Made by a program: the position numbers and the translations under genes. Below the pieces are notes generated by a model that searched no databases, was not told the DNA's origin, and saw only the letters and a list, made by a program, of their open reading frames with translations. A stretch of 58,644 nucleotides of DNA from positions 1 through 58,644 of the forward strand of contig JAEWIJ010000108.1 in the NCBI GenBank assembly GCA_023387235.1, given 5' to 3'. Source of the stretch: Pseudomonadota bacterium. GTDB taxonomy: Bacteria > Pseudomonadota > Alphaproteobacteria > Rhizobiales > Hyphomicrobiaceae. This document shows, in pieces, positions 1-8,610 of this stretch (its first letter is position 1; every line of letters starts with the position of its first letter).

Positions 1-1
1 C

Positions 2-1144
2 CAGGATGACGACCACGCGTGGCTCGACATCGACACGCCGGACGGCAGCTATCGCCTCGCGGCCGACTACGTGCTCGCGTGCGACGGCGTGCGCAGCACC
101 GTTCGGCGCAGCCTCGGCCTCGACTTCATTGGCCGCGTATTCGAAGAGCGCTTCCTCATCACCGACGTCGAGATGGCAGCCGAGTTCCCCTCCGAGCGCT
201 GGTTCTGGTTCGAGCCGCCCTTTCACGATGGCCAGTCCGCGCTGCTGCACAAACAGCCCGACAACATCTATCGCATCGATCTGCAACTCGGTCTCGGCGC
301 CGATCCCGAGGAAGAGCGCAAGCCCGAACGCGTCATGCCGCGCATCAAGGCCATGGTCGGCGAGCGGCCGTTCGAGATCGACTGGATCTCCGTCTACAGC
401 TTCCAGTGCCGGCGGCTCGAGCGCTTCATCCACGGCCGCGTGATCTTCGCCGGCGACAGTGCGCACATCGTCTCGCCGTTCGGTGCGCGCGGCGGCAATG
501 GTGGCCTCCAGGACGTCGACAATCTTTGCTGGAAGCTCGCTGCGGTTCTGAAAGGGGAGGGGGACGCCTTCCTGCTCGAGACCTACAACCTGGAGCGCGT
601 GCGCGGCGCCGACGAGAACATCCTCAATTCGGCGCGCGCCACGAGCTTCATGACACCGAAGTCGCGCACGGAACGGCTCTTTCGCGACGAGGTGCTGGCG
701 CTCGCCGGCACGCACCCCTTCGCGCGTCAGCTCGTGAATTCCGGGCGCCTGTCACGCCCCTGCTCGCTCGCCGGATTTCCTCTCGGCACCACGGACGAGA
801 CCGGCATCGAGGGCGGGATGCTTGCGGGCGCGCCCTGTCTCGATGCGCCTGTGCGTACGGCCCGCGGCGAGGATGGCTGGCTGCTCGATCATCTCGGCGG
901 TGCGTTCGTCGTCCTATCCTTCGATAAAGCAGTGCCGGTTCCGCCCGGCGTGCGCCGTCTCACGATCGGTTCCTCGGGCGACCTCCACGATCCGCAAGGG
1001 ATGGTCGCGGCCCGCTATGGCGGTGCGCCTGGCGTCGTGTATCTCATCCGGCCCGACCAGCACGTCGTCGCGCGCTTCCGCGAACCGACGCTTGAGGTCC
1101 TCTCGCGCGCCCTCGATCGCGCCAAAGGGAGGATCGATGCATGA
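2..1144 (+). CDS. FAD-dependent aromatic hydroxylase, 5' end cut by window edge
   Basis: Seen: an open frame from base 2 with no start codon before the edge, so only the last 380 or so residues are present. The DG motif (ACDGVRSTVR) and the GD motif (FAGDSAHIVSPFGARGGNGG) of class A flavoprotein monooxygenases are both visible, and the C-terminal tail resembles the thioredoxin-like domain of phenol or MhpA-type hydroxylases. The missing N-terminus should hold the GxGxxG FAD site. Family knowledge: these enzymes use NAD(P)H and O2 to hydroxylate aromatic rings in the cytoplasm. The stop codon overlaps the next start (ATGA), so translation with the DUF2783 gene is coupled. The substrate cannot be read from the sequence; 3-(3-hydroxyphenyl)propionate-like or other phenolic acids are candidates. 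Confidence 0.85.
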   Translation, partial: QDDDHAWLDIDTPDGSYRLAADYVLACDGVRSTVRRSLGLDFIGRVFEERFLITDVEMAAEFPSERWFWFEPPFHDGQSALLHKQPDNIYRIDLQLGLGADPEEERKPERVMPRIKAMVGERPFEIDWISVYSFQCRRLERFIHGRVIFAGDSAHIVSPFGARGGNGGLQDVDNLCWKLAAVLKGEGDAFLLETYNLERVRGADENILNSARATSFMTPKSRTERLFRDEVLALAGTHPFARQLVNSGRLSRPCSLAGFPLGTTDETGIEGGMLAGAPCLDAPVRTARGEDGWLLDHLGGAFVVLSFDKAVPVPPGVRRLTIGSSGDLHDPQGMVAARYGGAPGVVYLIRPDQHVVARFREPTLEVLSRALDRAKGRIDA

Positions 1145-1350
1145 CAGATAGCCCGCTGAAGACCGACTGGAACCTCGGCACGGATGGCGATGACCTCTAT
1201 GCTCGGCTCATGGCGGCGCACGAGGGCCTCTCCGATGAGGAGAGCGCGCGCCTGAACGTCCGCCTCGTTCTGCTGCTGATGAACCACATCGGCGACCGCG
1301 CCGTCCTGGAGACGGCGATCGCCACGGCGCGAGCGACATTGAAGGATTGA
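1141..1350 (+). CDS. Small DUF2783-type protein
   Basis: A 69-residue acidic, helical-looking protein with the core AHEGLSDEESARLNVRLVLL and a following NHIGD motif. This matches my memory of the DUF2783 family, whose members sit directly behind FAD aromatic hydroxylases. The start ATG shares bases with the upstream TGA (ATGA), which implies translational coupling and fixed stoichiometry with the hydroxylase. There is no signal peptide or membrane segment. Function is not known to me; an accessory or stabilising subunit of the hydroxylase is an inference from the context. Confidence 0.7.
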   Translation: MTDSPLKTDWNLGTDGDDLYARLMAAHEGLSDEESARLNVRLVLLLMNHIGDRAVLETAIATARATLKD

Positions 1351-1387
1351 AAGGCTCACCCGAGCCCACGAGCAGGGAGATGATCGA

Positions 1388-2140
1388 ATGAATATTTCAC
1401 TCAAGGGCAAGCGCGCGGTCATTGCCGGCGGCAGCCGCGGCATCGGGCGGTCGATCGCGCTTTCGTTCGCGGCAGCCGGTGCCAATGTATCGATCTGCGC
1501 ACGTGGCGCCGAGGGTCTCAAGGCCGCCGCCGGCGATATCGGCAAGACCGGCGTGCAGGTGCACTGGGGCGCCTGCGATCTCGCCGACGGCGCCGCGATC
1601 GCGCGCTATGTCGATGATGCCGCGAAGACGCTCGGCGGGATCGACATCCTCGTCAACAATGCTTCCGGCTTCGGCATGGCGGACGACGAGGCAGGCTGGG
1701 CGGCAGGCCTCAATATCGACGTGCTCGCGACGGTGCGTGCCTCGCACGCGGCCATTCCGCACATCGAGACGGCCGGCGGCGGCGCCATCGTCAACATTTC
1801 CTCGATCTCGGGCTATCGCGCGAGCGCGCGTTCGGCGCCCTACGCGGCCGTGAAGGCTGCCGTCATCAACTACACGCAGTCGCAGGCCCTCATGCTGTCG
1901 GGGAAGCGCATTCGCGTGAACGCGATCGCGCCCGGCTCGATCGAATTCCCCGGCGGCGTGTGGGATCGCCGGAAGAGTGAAAATCCGCCTCTTTACGAGG
2001 CGACTCTGAAGTCCATCCCCTGGGGCCGTTTCGGGGGACCGGAGGAGATCGCCTCCGTCGCCCTGTTCCTGGTGAGCGACATGGCGAGCTGGGTCACCGG
2101 ACAGACGATCACGGTCGACGGAGGGCAGCTTTTGAGCTGA
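1388..2140 (+). CDS. SDR family NAD(P)-dependent oxidoreductase
   Basis: A classical short-chain dehydrogenase of 250 residues. The nucleotide motif GGSRGIG is at about 14-20, NNAS near 90, the catalytic serine in NISSISG around 139-141, and the YxxxK pair is Tyr152/Lys156. The C-terminal VTGQTITVDGG motif is typical of the FabG-like branch. The start is set by AGGGAG about 7 bases upstream of the ATG. It lies 37 bp behind the DUF2783 gene on the same strand and is probably the last gene of the aromatic hydroxylase operon, oxidising or reducing a ring-derived alcohol or ketone. The substrate is unknown. Confidence 0.85.
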   Translation: MNISLKGKRAVIAGGSRGIGRSIALSFAAAGANVSICARGAEGLKAAAGDIGKTGVQVHWGACDLADGAAIARYVDDAAKTLGGIDILVNNASGFGMADDEAGWAAGLNIDVLATVRASHAAIPHIETAGGGAIVNISSISGYRASARSAPYAAVKAAVINYTQSQALMLSGKRIRVNAIAPGSIEFPGGVWDRRKSENPPLYEATLKSIPWGRFGGPEEIASVALFLVSDMASWVTGQTITVDGGQLLS

Positions 2141-2167
2141 GCTTCAGCGTGGTATCTCAGCCCGATC

Positions 2168-2200
2168 GGCCGCGGTGCGGGAATTCCGGATTCCGCGGCC
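2168..2200 (+). terminator. GC hairpin after the SDR gene
   Basis: Eight-base perfect arms GGCCGCGG and CCGCGGCC enclose 17 bases, 28 bp behind the SDR stop. There is no T-run, so intrinsic termination is only a possibility. Confidence 0.3.
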
Positions 2201-2209
2201 TCGCCTCAC

Positions 2210-2238
2210 TTGCACTTCGGGGGGCGAGCGTGTATTAG
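2210..2238 (+). promoter_or_regulatory. Putative sigma-70-type promoter of tRNA-Arg
   Basis: TTGCAC and TATTAG are separated by exactly 17 bases, about 70 bases before the tRNA. A GC-rich discriminator follows, as is usual for stable RNA promoters. Read by eye only. Confidence 0.45.
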
Positions 2239-2308
2239 GGCGAACCTCGACGTCGGGCCTCGGGCCCGCGTCGGTGTTTTGCGCCCCGGCACAAGTCTCG
2301 GGCGCCCC

Positions 2309-2385
2309 GCGCGGGTAGCTCAGTTGGATAGAGCACCAGACTACGAATCTGGGGGTCGTGGGTTCGAATCCTTCCCCGCGCGCCA
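2309..2385 (+). tRNA. tRNA-Arg (anticodon ACG)
   Basis: A full cloverleaf can be drawn. The acceptor arms GCGCGGG/CCCGCGC pair over 7 bp, the D-arm contains AGCTCAGTTGGATAGAGC, the anticodon stem is CCAGA/TCTGG with loop CTACGAA (anticodon ACG), and the T-loop is TTCGAAT. The discriminator base is G and CCA is encoded (2383-2385). The T-stem GTGGG/CCTTC has one T-T mismatch and one G-T pair. A34 should be edited to inosine to read CGU, CGC and CGA. Confidence 0.95.
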
Positions 2386-2875
2386 TTGAAATCAAACACT
2401 TAGCGCCGTTCTCCGCTTCCTACGAAAGTGACCGAAACGCCCCTCGGGGACACATTTGGGCGCTCAGAGGCGCACGATGAATCTGGACTTCATCGCACAC
2501 CCCTGTCCGGAGCCCAGCGCGTCCCGGCTGGTTTGCCGCGAGGCTTCAGCTCGGCGGGTTCTCCACCCTTGCTGCAACCTTTGCCCGATGCAAAGGCCTG
2601 CCAGTCAGGCAGCAATGGCACGAATTGACCTCGCCACCCTAGGAGGCTTTGCGACCGCATCAATGATAGCTCCGGCCGATCTGGTCATCGCTTTCATCGG
2701 CGTGACGTTGTCGTTCCGCTGATCGCTCGTGCGGCTCATGTCCTGCCTTAGATCCCGCGCGATCCTGGACTGTCGGAGAGCTCGCAAAGAAGGAAACGAA
2801 TCCGGCAACAGCGGCGGAGCGTCAACCCATGCCGACCGATGCAGTGACGACGGGGCCCCACCGTTTTCGGTGGGC
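2386..2875. other. 490-bp stretch without a credible gene
   Basis: Between tRNA-Arg and the convergent TRAP permease gene. The only open frames are 66-88 residues, overlap one another, have no good ribosome site and resemble nothing I recognise. I see no integrase fragment and no second copy of the tRNA 3' end. It may be decayed coding DNA. Confidence 0.6.
2857..2874 (-). terminator. Hairpin right after the TRAP permease stop
   Basis: CCCACCG, TTTT loop, CGGTGGG, placed one base beyond the stop of the minus-strand permease gene. No T-run follows on the minus strand, so this is a weak terminator candidate or a 3' stabiliser. Confidence 0.3.
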
Positions 2876-4765
2876 CTAGCCCGTTGGTGAAGGCTTCGGG
2901 TCGCGGTTGCGGATCGACTGCACGCCGAAGGTCACGAGAAGGATCACGCCCGCCGCGGCAAGCCATAGGGCTTCGTTCCAGACGACCGAAACGACGACGA
3001 GCACCGAAGCCGCCGCCAGAAGCAGCATGTCCATAGCCGTCGTTTGGGCCACGCCGTACCGTTGAGTCATCGCGCTCAGTGCGACGGTGCCGATCGCCCA
3101 GGCGGCAACGGGCATCAGGAGTTCGAGGGGCGACGTGAAGAAGCCGAGCATCGCGGTCTGATACACGAATATGAAGGGTATCAGCACCGGGCCGACCATC
3201 AGGCGCATCGAGGCAGCGGCGGTGCGCCAGAAGCTCGTTTGCGCGATCCGGCTCGCGACCTGCGCCGCCTCGGCGGCCGGCGGTGTGACCGCGGCGAACA
3301 CAGCAAAGTAGAACGCGAACATGTGCGCCGCGTGAGTGTCGACGCCGATGCGCGTCAACGCCGGAACCAGCATGATGGCGACCATGATGTAGGAGGCCAC
3401 CGTCGGCAGGCCGATGCCGACGACGAGGGCTGCGAACATGACCAGGATCAAGCCGAGCAACATATTGGCGCCGACCAGTGCACCGACCGCACTCGCGAAC
3501 TTCGGTGCCATCGCGGTGGTGATGAGCGACTGTGCCAACAACGAGGTCACGGCCATCACGACGCCGAGCGCCGCGCCCTGCCGCGCTCCGCTGATGAGGC
3601 CGGCGCCTATTTGAGACAGCGCCGCAATAAAATTATCTGTGCTACGCCATGTCGTCGGCCGCAGCAGCGTCACGACGCAAACGGACGCGATGGCGAAAAT
3701 GACGGCGGTGGTCGGCGAGTAGCCTTGCAGAAGAAGAACCGTCAGGATCGTGAGCGGCACCAGGAAGGGAAGGATCTCCGCCTTGAGCGCTGCGGCGTCG
3801 ATCGGTTCTGCGACGCGAGGGATACGGGTCCTGCGCACGAGAAAGACGACGCCAATGAAGACCGATGCGTAGTACAGGATGGCCGGAACGAGCGCCATCG
3901 CCGCGACTTCGATATACGGAATGCCGAGGTTGGCCGCCATGACGAAGGCGCCGACACCCATGACCGGTGGAAGAATCTGTCCGCCGCACGACGCCACGGT
4001 CTCGATTGCACCCGCGTCGTCGGGTTTGAAACCCTGCTTTTTCATCGAGGGGATCGTAAACGCGCCAGCGATCGCCACGTTCGCCACGGTCGCGCCTGTG
4101 ACCGTCCCGAGGAGGGAGCTCGAAACGACTGCACCGGCCGCGGAACCCCCACGCATGAAGCGACTGAAGAGACTCCCGATCTCAAAGAACAGCCTCGTGA
4201 CGCCTGTGGCCTCGAGCAGCGCTCCGAAAATCATGAAAAGGAAGATCACGTTCGCCGAGATCGGCGTGACCTGTCCGAAGATGCCCGAGCTACCGCTCGA
4301 AATGAGGAAGGTCATCGCATAGTCGAAGGACGGATGAGGAGCCGCCGCGAGGGGACCCGGCAGATAGCTGCCGAAAAAGAAATACACGAGGCTCGCGATG
4401 CCGAAGCCCGCGACCACGCCGCCCCACTCCAGCCAGCATAGCGTGATCGCGGCAACGATGATCGCGACACCCGCAACGACCTGGCCCGTCGTCAAGCCGA
4501 TGCCGAAGCGGATGTCGATGTCGTCTGCATTGAGGAACAGATAGGGCGTTGCGGCGACGGTCAGGACGACGGCGGCGATCGCGAGACCGCGGCGCATCAT
4601 GCCGGCATTCTGCGCCTGCGCGAGGCCGACCAGCAGGCACACGAAGCCGACGTGCAGCATCGCGTGCTCGCCGACCGTCCATGGGCGCCAGAGCGCGTAG
4701 GCGATGTGATAGATCGCAGCGAGAAAGGCCAGCCCCGCGACGCTCCAGTCCCCCAGTCGTCTCAC
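2876..4765 (-). CDS. TRAP transporter fused permease (DctQ-DctM type, TAXI system)
   Basis: A 629-residue, very hydrophobic protein of the 4TM/12TM fusion class. The N-terminal four-helix DctQ-like part (about 1-110) is joined to a DctM part with the conserved loop segments SSLLGTVTGATVANV, TIPSMKKQGF and GGQILPPVMG near residues 215-275. Family knowledge: these permeases work with TAXI-type binding proteins and import organic acids with a sodium gradient across the inner membrane. The start is GTG at 4765, chosen because AAGGGTG lies about 5 bases upstream. The binding protein gene lies upstream on the same strand, 75 bp away, so they form one transport unit with the UxaA-type genes. Confidence 0.9.
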   Translation of the reverse strand: MRRLGDWSVAGLAFLAAIYHIAYALWRPWTVGEHAMLHVGFVCLLVGLAQAQNAGMMRRGLAIAAVVLTVAATPYLFLNADDIDIRFGIGLTTGQVVAGVAIIVAAITLCWLEWGGVVAGFGIASLVYFFFGSYLPGPLAAAPHPSFDYAMTFLISSGSSGIFGQVTPISANVIFLFMIFGALLEATGVTRLFFEIGSLFSRFMRGGSAAGAVVSSSLLGTVTGATVANVAIAGAFTIPSMKKQGFKPDDAGAIETVASCGGQILPPVMGVGAFVMAANLGIPYIEVAAMALVPAILYYASVFIGVVFLVRRTRIPRVAEPIDAAALKAEILPFLVPLTILTVLLLQGYSPTTAVIFAIASVCVVTLLRPTTWRSTDNFIAALSQIGAGLISGARQGAALGVVMAVTSLLAQSLITTAMAPKFASAVGALVGANMLLGLILVMFAALVVGIGLPTVASYIMVAIMLVPALTRIGVDTHAAHMFAFYFAVFAAVTPPAAEAAQVASRIAQTSFWRTAAASMRLMVGPVLIPFIFVYQTAMLGFFTSPLELLMPVAAWAIGTVALSAMTQRYGVAQTTAMDMLLLAAASVLVVVSVVWNEALWLAAAGVILLVTFGVQSIRNRDPKPSPTG

Positions 4766-4840
4766 ATCGTCACCCTTTTGCAGATCAGGACTCGTAATGC
4801 GAGCCTAGGGAGCGTGGAAAAGCGCTCGTGATCCTCGCGC

Positions 4841-5875
4841 CTATTTCAGGGGACCCGTCTCACGGAATGCCCGGGCTGCACCGGGATGGAGGTCAGCTGC
4901 CGTCCAGTCACCGAGCAGGTTCTCGCGTGATGCAATCACCGTGAGCATGGCGTCGTACTCGGGAAATTTGGCGGCCTTCTCGATGATGAATTTCGTGATC
5001 CTGTAGGCGAGGTCCTCCGGGAAGTCCTTGTGCACGCCCAAGGCTGCCGGTGAGAACACCCACTTGACGGGGCCTGATGCCTCGGCTTCCGGAACCGCCT
5101 TCGGACTGATTTCGATGGGGCGGAACGGAATGCCGGCACCCGCCGCCTTCTGGAAATCCTCATCCTTGAAGCCGACGAGGTGCATCTTCCGGCCCGATGC
5201 GAGGAGCTGCGTCACCACGCCAGGCTTGAACGTGTGCGAGCCGTCCGGCGAGACTACGAGCTGCGTGATGACAGCCTGCACGCGTCCCTCTGCCATGGCA
5301 TCGTGCGAGGGGTCCGTGCCCATGAATTCCATGTGCACTTTCACATCCGGCAGGCCCGCCTGGAAGAACAGCCTAGGCAGGCCACCCCAGTGGGCCTGAC
5401 TCACCTTGCCGAGCGCCAATCGCTTGCCGTTGAGGTCTCTTGCCGTCTTGACGGCGGGATCGGTCGAGAGAATGCCGATGGCGCCGTAAAAGCCATTGAA
5501 GAGGATCTTGATCTCTTTGCGCACGTCCGGATTCGGCTTGTCGAAGAAGGGCGCCACGCCTTTCTCGGCATAGGCGTAGTCGAGAAGGCTCGTGCATCCG
5601 ATGGATTTGCGCCACGCCTCCTGCCGCATCATGTTCACGGTCGCGGCCGTGGAGCCGGGCCCTTCCGCGTTGATGACGTTGATGCCCTTCAGATCGCGCC
5701 GCGTCATCTCCTGGATCGCGTTGCCGAGGACATACATGATCGATCCGAACGGTGCGCAGCGGAGTGCAACCTCCGTCTCCTGTGCGCGGAGCGGCGCTCC
5801 GTTCAGCGCGATCCCTGCAAGCAGCGCCGCAACGCCGCCGATGCCTCGAAGCAAAGCAATACCTTTGTCCGCCAT
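4841..5875 (-). CDS. TAXI family TRAP solute-binding protein
   Basis: 344 residues with an N-terminal Sec signal (hydrophobic core GIGGVAALLAGIALNG, likely cleavage after LRAQ, near 31). The mature part begins with a beta-strand and the APFGSIMYVLGNAIQEM segment typical of TAXI receptors, and ends with the HPGAARAFRETG signature. It binds the substrate in the periplasm and delivers it to the fused permease. GGGAG sits 9-10 bases before the ATG. It is a distant paralogue of the binding protein at 29977 (same APFG and HPGA signatures). The ligand is not predictable; the adjacent dehydratase/lyase and dehydrogenase suggest a hydroxylated or sulfonated short acid. Confidence 0.9.
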   Translation of the reverse strand: MADKGIALLRGIGGVAALLAGIALNGAPLRAQETEVALRCAPFGSIMYVLGNAIQEMTRRDLKGINVINAEGPGSTAATVNMMRQEAWRKSIGCTSLLDYAYAEKGVAPFFDKPNPDVRKEIKILFNGFYGAIGILSTDPAVKTARDLNGKRLALGKVSQAHWGGLPRLFFQAGLPDVKVHMEFMGTDPSHDAMAEGRVQAVITQLVVSPDGSHTFKPGVVTQLLASGRKMHLVGFKDEDFQKAAGAGIPFRPIEISPKAVPEAEASGPVKWVFSPAALGVHKDFPEDLAYRITKFIIEKAAKFPEYDAMLTVIASRENLLGDWTAADLHPGAARAFRETGPLK

Positions 5876-5929
5876 GGCGTCTCACTCCCAATATGCTTGT
5901 TACCGGGCTCCTTTTGCGGAGACCGTGGC

Positions 5930-7084
5930 TTACATCGATGTGCCGAAACGGCTGATCATGGATTCACGCACGTCGAGAACCTCGGATGACGTGAGCTCCC
6001 CCGAGGCGACGGACAGCACGTATTCGAAGAGCCGGTTGCCGGCGTCCTCGATCCGCTCGTTCCGCTCCAGGATTCCCGTCACCTCGTAGTCGATGTTGTC
6101 GGCGAAGGTTTCGGCCGTGTTCCTGTTGCCGGTGACCTTGACGATGGTCGAGACCGGATGGCCGATCGGATTGCCGACGCCGGTCGAGAAGACGCACATC
6201 TGGCATCCTGCCGCCGCGAGAGCAGTGAGATTTTCGACGGCCGGTGCAGGCGCCGCCATGAAGTGCAATCCGGCCGCCTTCGGCTGCTCGCCATAGCTCA
6301 GCACGCCGACCAGCGGGCTCTTGCCGGCTTTCGCCATGGCGCCGAGCGCCTTCTCCTCGATAGTCGTGAGGCCGCCTCGGATATTATCCTGAGAGGGGTT
6401 GCTGCCGCGCAGGTCGATGCCCTGGTCCACGATTTCCTTCTCGAGCGCGGCAATCTCGTGCAGGAAGCGTTTTTGGACACCCGCGTTCGTGGCGCGCTGC
6501 GCGAATAGATGCTCGGCGCCGAAGAACTCCGACGTTTCGGAGATGATGACCTGACCGCCTGCTGCAACGATCCGGTCCGCCACGACGCCGACGGCTGGAT
6601 TGGATGAGAGGCCGGAAGTCGTATCGGATCCGCCGCACTCGACACCGATCCTCAGCTTCGAGATCGGGAACTCGCGGGGGCGCAGCTTCGATACCTCGCG
6701 CACCATGCGTGCCGCCATGCGCGTGCCTTCGGCGATGGCGTTGATGGTCCCGCCGGCGGGCTGGACAGAGACGAACTGCACGGGTTTGCCTGAAGGCGCG
6801 ATGCGTGCGGTCAGCTCGCCGGTCGTGATTGGCTCGAGGCCGATCACGACGACGCCGCCGACGTTGGGATTGAGACACAACCCGGCCATCGCATTGAGCG
6901 TGATCTCGCGATCGCGGCCGAGCTGGCCACGCATGAAGAGGCCAGGCAGCAGCACGGTGCCGTTGACGGCCGCAGCCACCGCGCGCGCGACCGGGTTGCT
7001 GTTGTCCATGACCGACGCGATGGCGACGACATTGCGCGTGCCGATCGCCCCGTCCGCACGCTCGTATCCCATGAAGGTTTGCAT
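5930..7084 (-). CDS. UxaA/SuyB-type dehydratase or lyase, large subunit
   Basis: 384 residues matching the C-terminal catalytic domain of the altronate dehydratase (UxaA) family: GYERADGAIGTRN at the N-terminus, GVECGGSDTTSGLSSNPA near 170, DNIRGGLTTIEEKALG near 245 and CVFSTGVGNPIG near 310. Family knowledge: the single-chain UxaA is about 495 residues; here the SAF domain is a separate gene whose stop overlaps this start (ATGA). The same split, with subunits of about 8 and 42 kDa, is known for (R)-sulfolactate sulfo-lyase SuyAB, and also for other UxaA-family dehydratases. The reaction is beta-elimination of water or sulfite from a 2-hydroxy acid. I cannot tell which from motifs alone. Confidence 0.85.
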   Translation of the reverse strand: MQTFMGYERADGAIGTRNVVAIASVMDNSNPVARAVAAAVNGTVLLPGLFMRGQLGRDREITLNAMAGLCLNPNVGGVVVIGLEPITTGELTARIAPSGKPVQFVSVQPAGGTINAIAEGTRMAARMVREVSKLRPREFPISKLRIGVECGGSDTTSGLSSNPAVGVVADRIVAAGGQVIISETSEFFGAEHLFAQRATNAGVQKRFLHEIAALEKEIVDQGIDLRGSNPSQDNIRGGLTTIEEKALGAMAKAGKSPLVGVLSYGEQPKAAGLHFMAAPAPAVENLTALAAAGCQMCVFSTGVGNPIGHPVSTIVKVTGNRNTAETFADNIDYEVTGILERNERIEDAGNRLFEYVLSVASGELTSSEVLDVRESMISRFGTSM

Positions 7085-7377
7085 CAGCGGCCCTCCTCGA
7101 TGTCACCGCGACCACGAAGGGCCTCGACGTTCTGCACATGCACGTGATCGCCCTCGCGAATGTCGAGCGTCGCCCGGCCGATCACTTGTCCGTACTTCAG
7201 GATTTCAGCGCCCTTGGCGATCGCGCGGATCGCGCACTTGTGGCCGAAGGGAACGTCGGCCCTGAGCTCGATCTTCTTGCTCGCTTCGCCCGTGAGCTGC
7301 ACGGGCTTCGCGGTCTGGCCTGTATCAATCAGTGTCGCGACGTTGTCGTCGGGATGGAGAACGATAGCTCGCAGCAT
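7084..7377 (-). CDS. UxaA/SuyA-type SAF-domain small subunit
   Basis: 97 residues forming one SAF domain, with the typical VPFGHKCAIRAIAKGAEILK YGQVIG core (residues about 42-68). In single-chain UxaA this domain is N-terminal and helps bind substrate and metal; here it is a stand-alone small subunit. A strong ribosome site (GAGGAG, 4 bases before ATG) starts it, and its TGA overlaps the ATG of the large subunit, so the two should be made in equal amounts. It is about the size of SuyA of sulfolactate sulfo-lyase. Confidence 0.85.
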   Translation of the reverse strand: MLRAIVLHPDDNVATLIDTGQTAKPVQLTGEASKKIELRADVPFGHKCAIRAIAKGAEILKYGQVIGRATLDIREGDHVHVQNVEALRGRGDIEEGR

Positions 7378-7413
7378 GGGTCTCCTCGTCTCTGAACTCG
7401 CTTCTCGGTGGTT

Positions 7414-8469
7414 TCATTGCACTGCGTCGGGGAAGGGCAGGTCGCGCTCGGCGCCAAGCCGCTTCAGATCTTTCGTGATGTTGCTGGATAGTGAGAGGCC
7501 TTCAGCAGAGGCCGCAGCCTCTGCGAGGTGCGCGCGCTCGCCGGGAATGCGTGCATTCCGGCCGGCCGACTTGTAGTGCGACGTCCAAGCCTCGACGTGC
7601 GCGTCGTAGGCGGCGCGGCCGATCATCATGTCCGGGTTGAAGACCAGAAACAGCGCGTTCAGGTGCCCGGACGCGCTGCGCACCTGGCCGCCCTTGTTCA
7701 TCGTCGACTCGAACGGTCGCCCCGACAGGCTGCCGGCCAGCAGCTCGACGATGATCGAGACACCCAGGCCCTTGTGGCCCGCGAACGGCAGCAGGGATCC
7801 CTTCAGTGCCGCGTTCGCGTCGATGGTCGGGTTCCCGTCTTCGTCCACGGCCCAACCTTCGGGTATGGCGTCGCCCCTGCCGGCCGCGAGCAGAATATTG
7901 CCGCGCGCAGCGACGGAGCACGCCATGTCCACGACGATGGGCGGGCCATTCGTCCGAGGTGCGGCGATGGCAAATGGATTGTTCCCGAGCATCGGGCCGC
8001 GTGCGCCGGCCGACGCGATGATGGGTGGCGTTGCCTGAAGCACCAAGGCGACGCGACCAGCCTCGGCCGCCTGCAGCGCAAACATGCCCAGAGCGCCGAG
8101 ATGCCCCGTATCGCGGAGCGTCACGCCGACCAGCGGCTGTGACTTCGTCGCTTCCACGGCGTGATCGACAGTGCGCGTGCCGGCGACCTGCCCCAAGGCA
8201 CCATGCGCTTCCACGACACCGTAACTGCCGTTGATGTCGGCTGTGATGGATGCGGCGGGCGACACTTCACCCGAGGCGAGCTTTTCAAGATAGCTGCCGA
8301 GGCGCATCAGGCCATGAGTGCGGAAGCCGCGCGCATCGGTGCGCACGAGCACCCGAGCCGCCACCTCGGCCTCCTGTTTCGGAACGCCGGTGCGTTCGAG
8401 CACGCCCGCGCACCAGGACGTGACGTCGGCGACGGCGTACGCGCGCTCTTTCGAATCGGCCTCAGTCAT
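7414..8469 (-). CDS. Ldh-family (type 2 malate/L-lactate) dehydrogenase
   Basis: 351 residues from the ATG at 8469. Longer versions reach a TTG at 8541, but the family begins near the AVADVTSWC helix, so I take 8469. Seen: RTDARGFRTHGLMRL (the substrate-binding His region), GHLGALGMFALQAAEAG, MLGNNPFAIAAPR and PFAGHKGLGVSIIVELLAG, all standard for NAD(P)-dependent 2-hydroxyacid dehydrogenases of this fold, unrelated to Rossmann lactate dehydrogenases. ComC, the (R)-sulfolactate dehydrogenase, belongs to this family, as do ureidoglycolate and delta-piperideine-carboxylate enzymes. It lies 36 bp upstream of the SAF subunit gene and presumably interconverts the 2-oxo and 2-hydroxy forms of the transported acid. 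Confidence 0.85.
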   Translation of the reverse strand: MTEADSKERAYAVADVTSWCAGVLERTGVPKQEAEVAARVLVRTDARGFRTHGLMRLGSYLEKLASGEVSPAASITADINGSYGVVEAHGALGQVAGTRTVDHAVEATKSQPLVGVTLRDTGHLGALGMFALQAAEAGRVALVLQATPPIIASAGARGPMLGNNPFAIAAPRTNGPPIVVDMACSVAARGNILLAAGRGDAIPEGWAVDEDGNPTIDANAALKGSLLPFAGHKGLGVSIIVELLAGSLSGRPFESTMNKGGQVRSASGHLNALFLVFNPDMMIGRAAYDAHVEAWTSHYKSAGRNARIPGERAHLAEAAASAEGLSLSSNITKDLKRLGAERDLPFPDAVQ

Positions 8470-8523
8470 CGCCGCCCGACCATGCCAGGCAGCCCGGCTC
8501 CCAGCCGACGACATTGAGGGATA

Positions 8524-8536
8524 TGCTCTATAGCAG
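8524..8536. promoter_or_regulatory. Putative GntR operator, site 1
   Basis: TGCTCTATAGCAG, part of the inverted repeat TGCTCT-ATAGC-AGAGCA (8524-8540), in front of the dehydrogenase gene. It matches site 2 (8611-8623) at 11 of 13 positions. The pairing with the adjacent regulator is inferred. Confidence 0.4.
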
Positions 8537-8610
8537 AGCAAATCATCTCCGGCGCTTCCCCATCGTTATTGTTGCATTGAAAGCTACGGCCAATCCAGAT
8601 GGAAGGCAAG

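Noticed and set aside
2144..2395. 83-residue minus-strand protein over the tRNA gene
   Set aside because: The reading MARGEGFEPTTPRFVVWCSIQ is the well-known false protein from the antisense of tRNA genes.
3044..4441. 465-residue plus-strand frame opposite the TRAP permease
   Set aside because: Highly charged shadow of a membrane protein gene, without known motifs.
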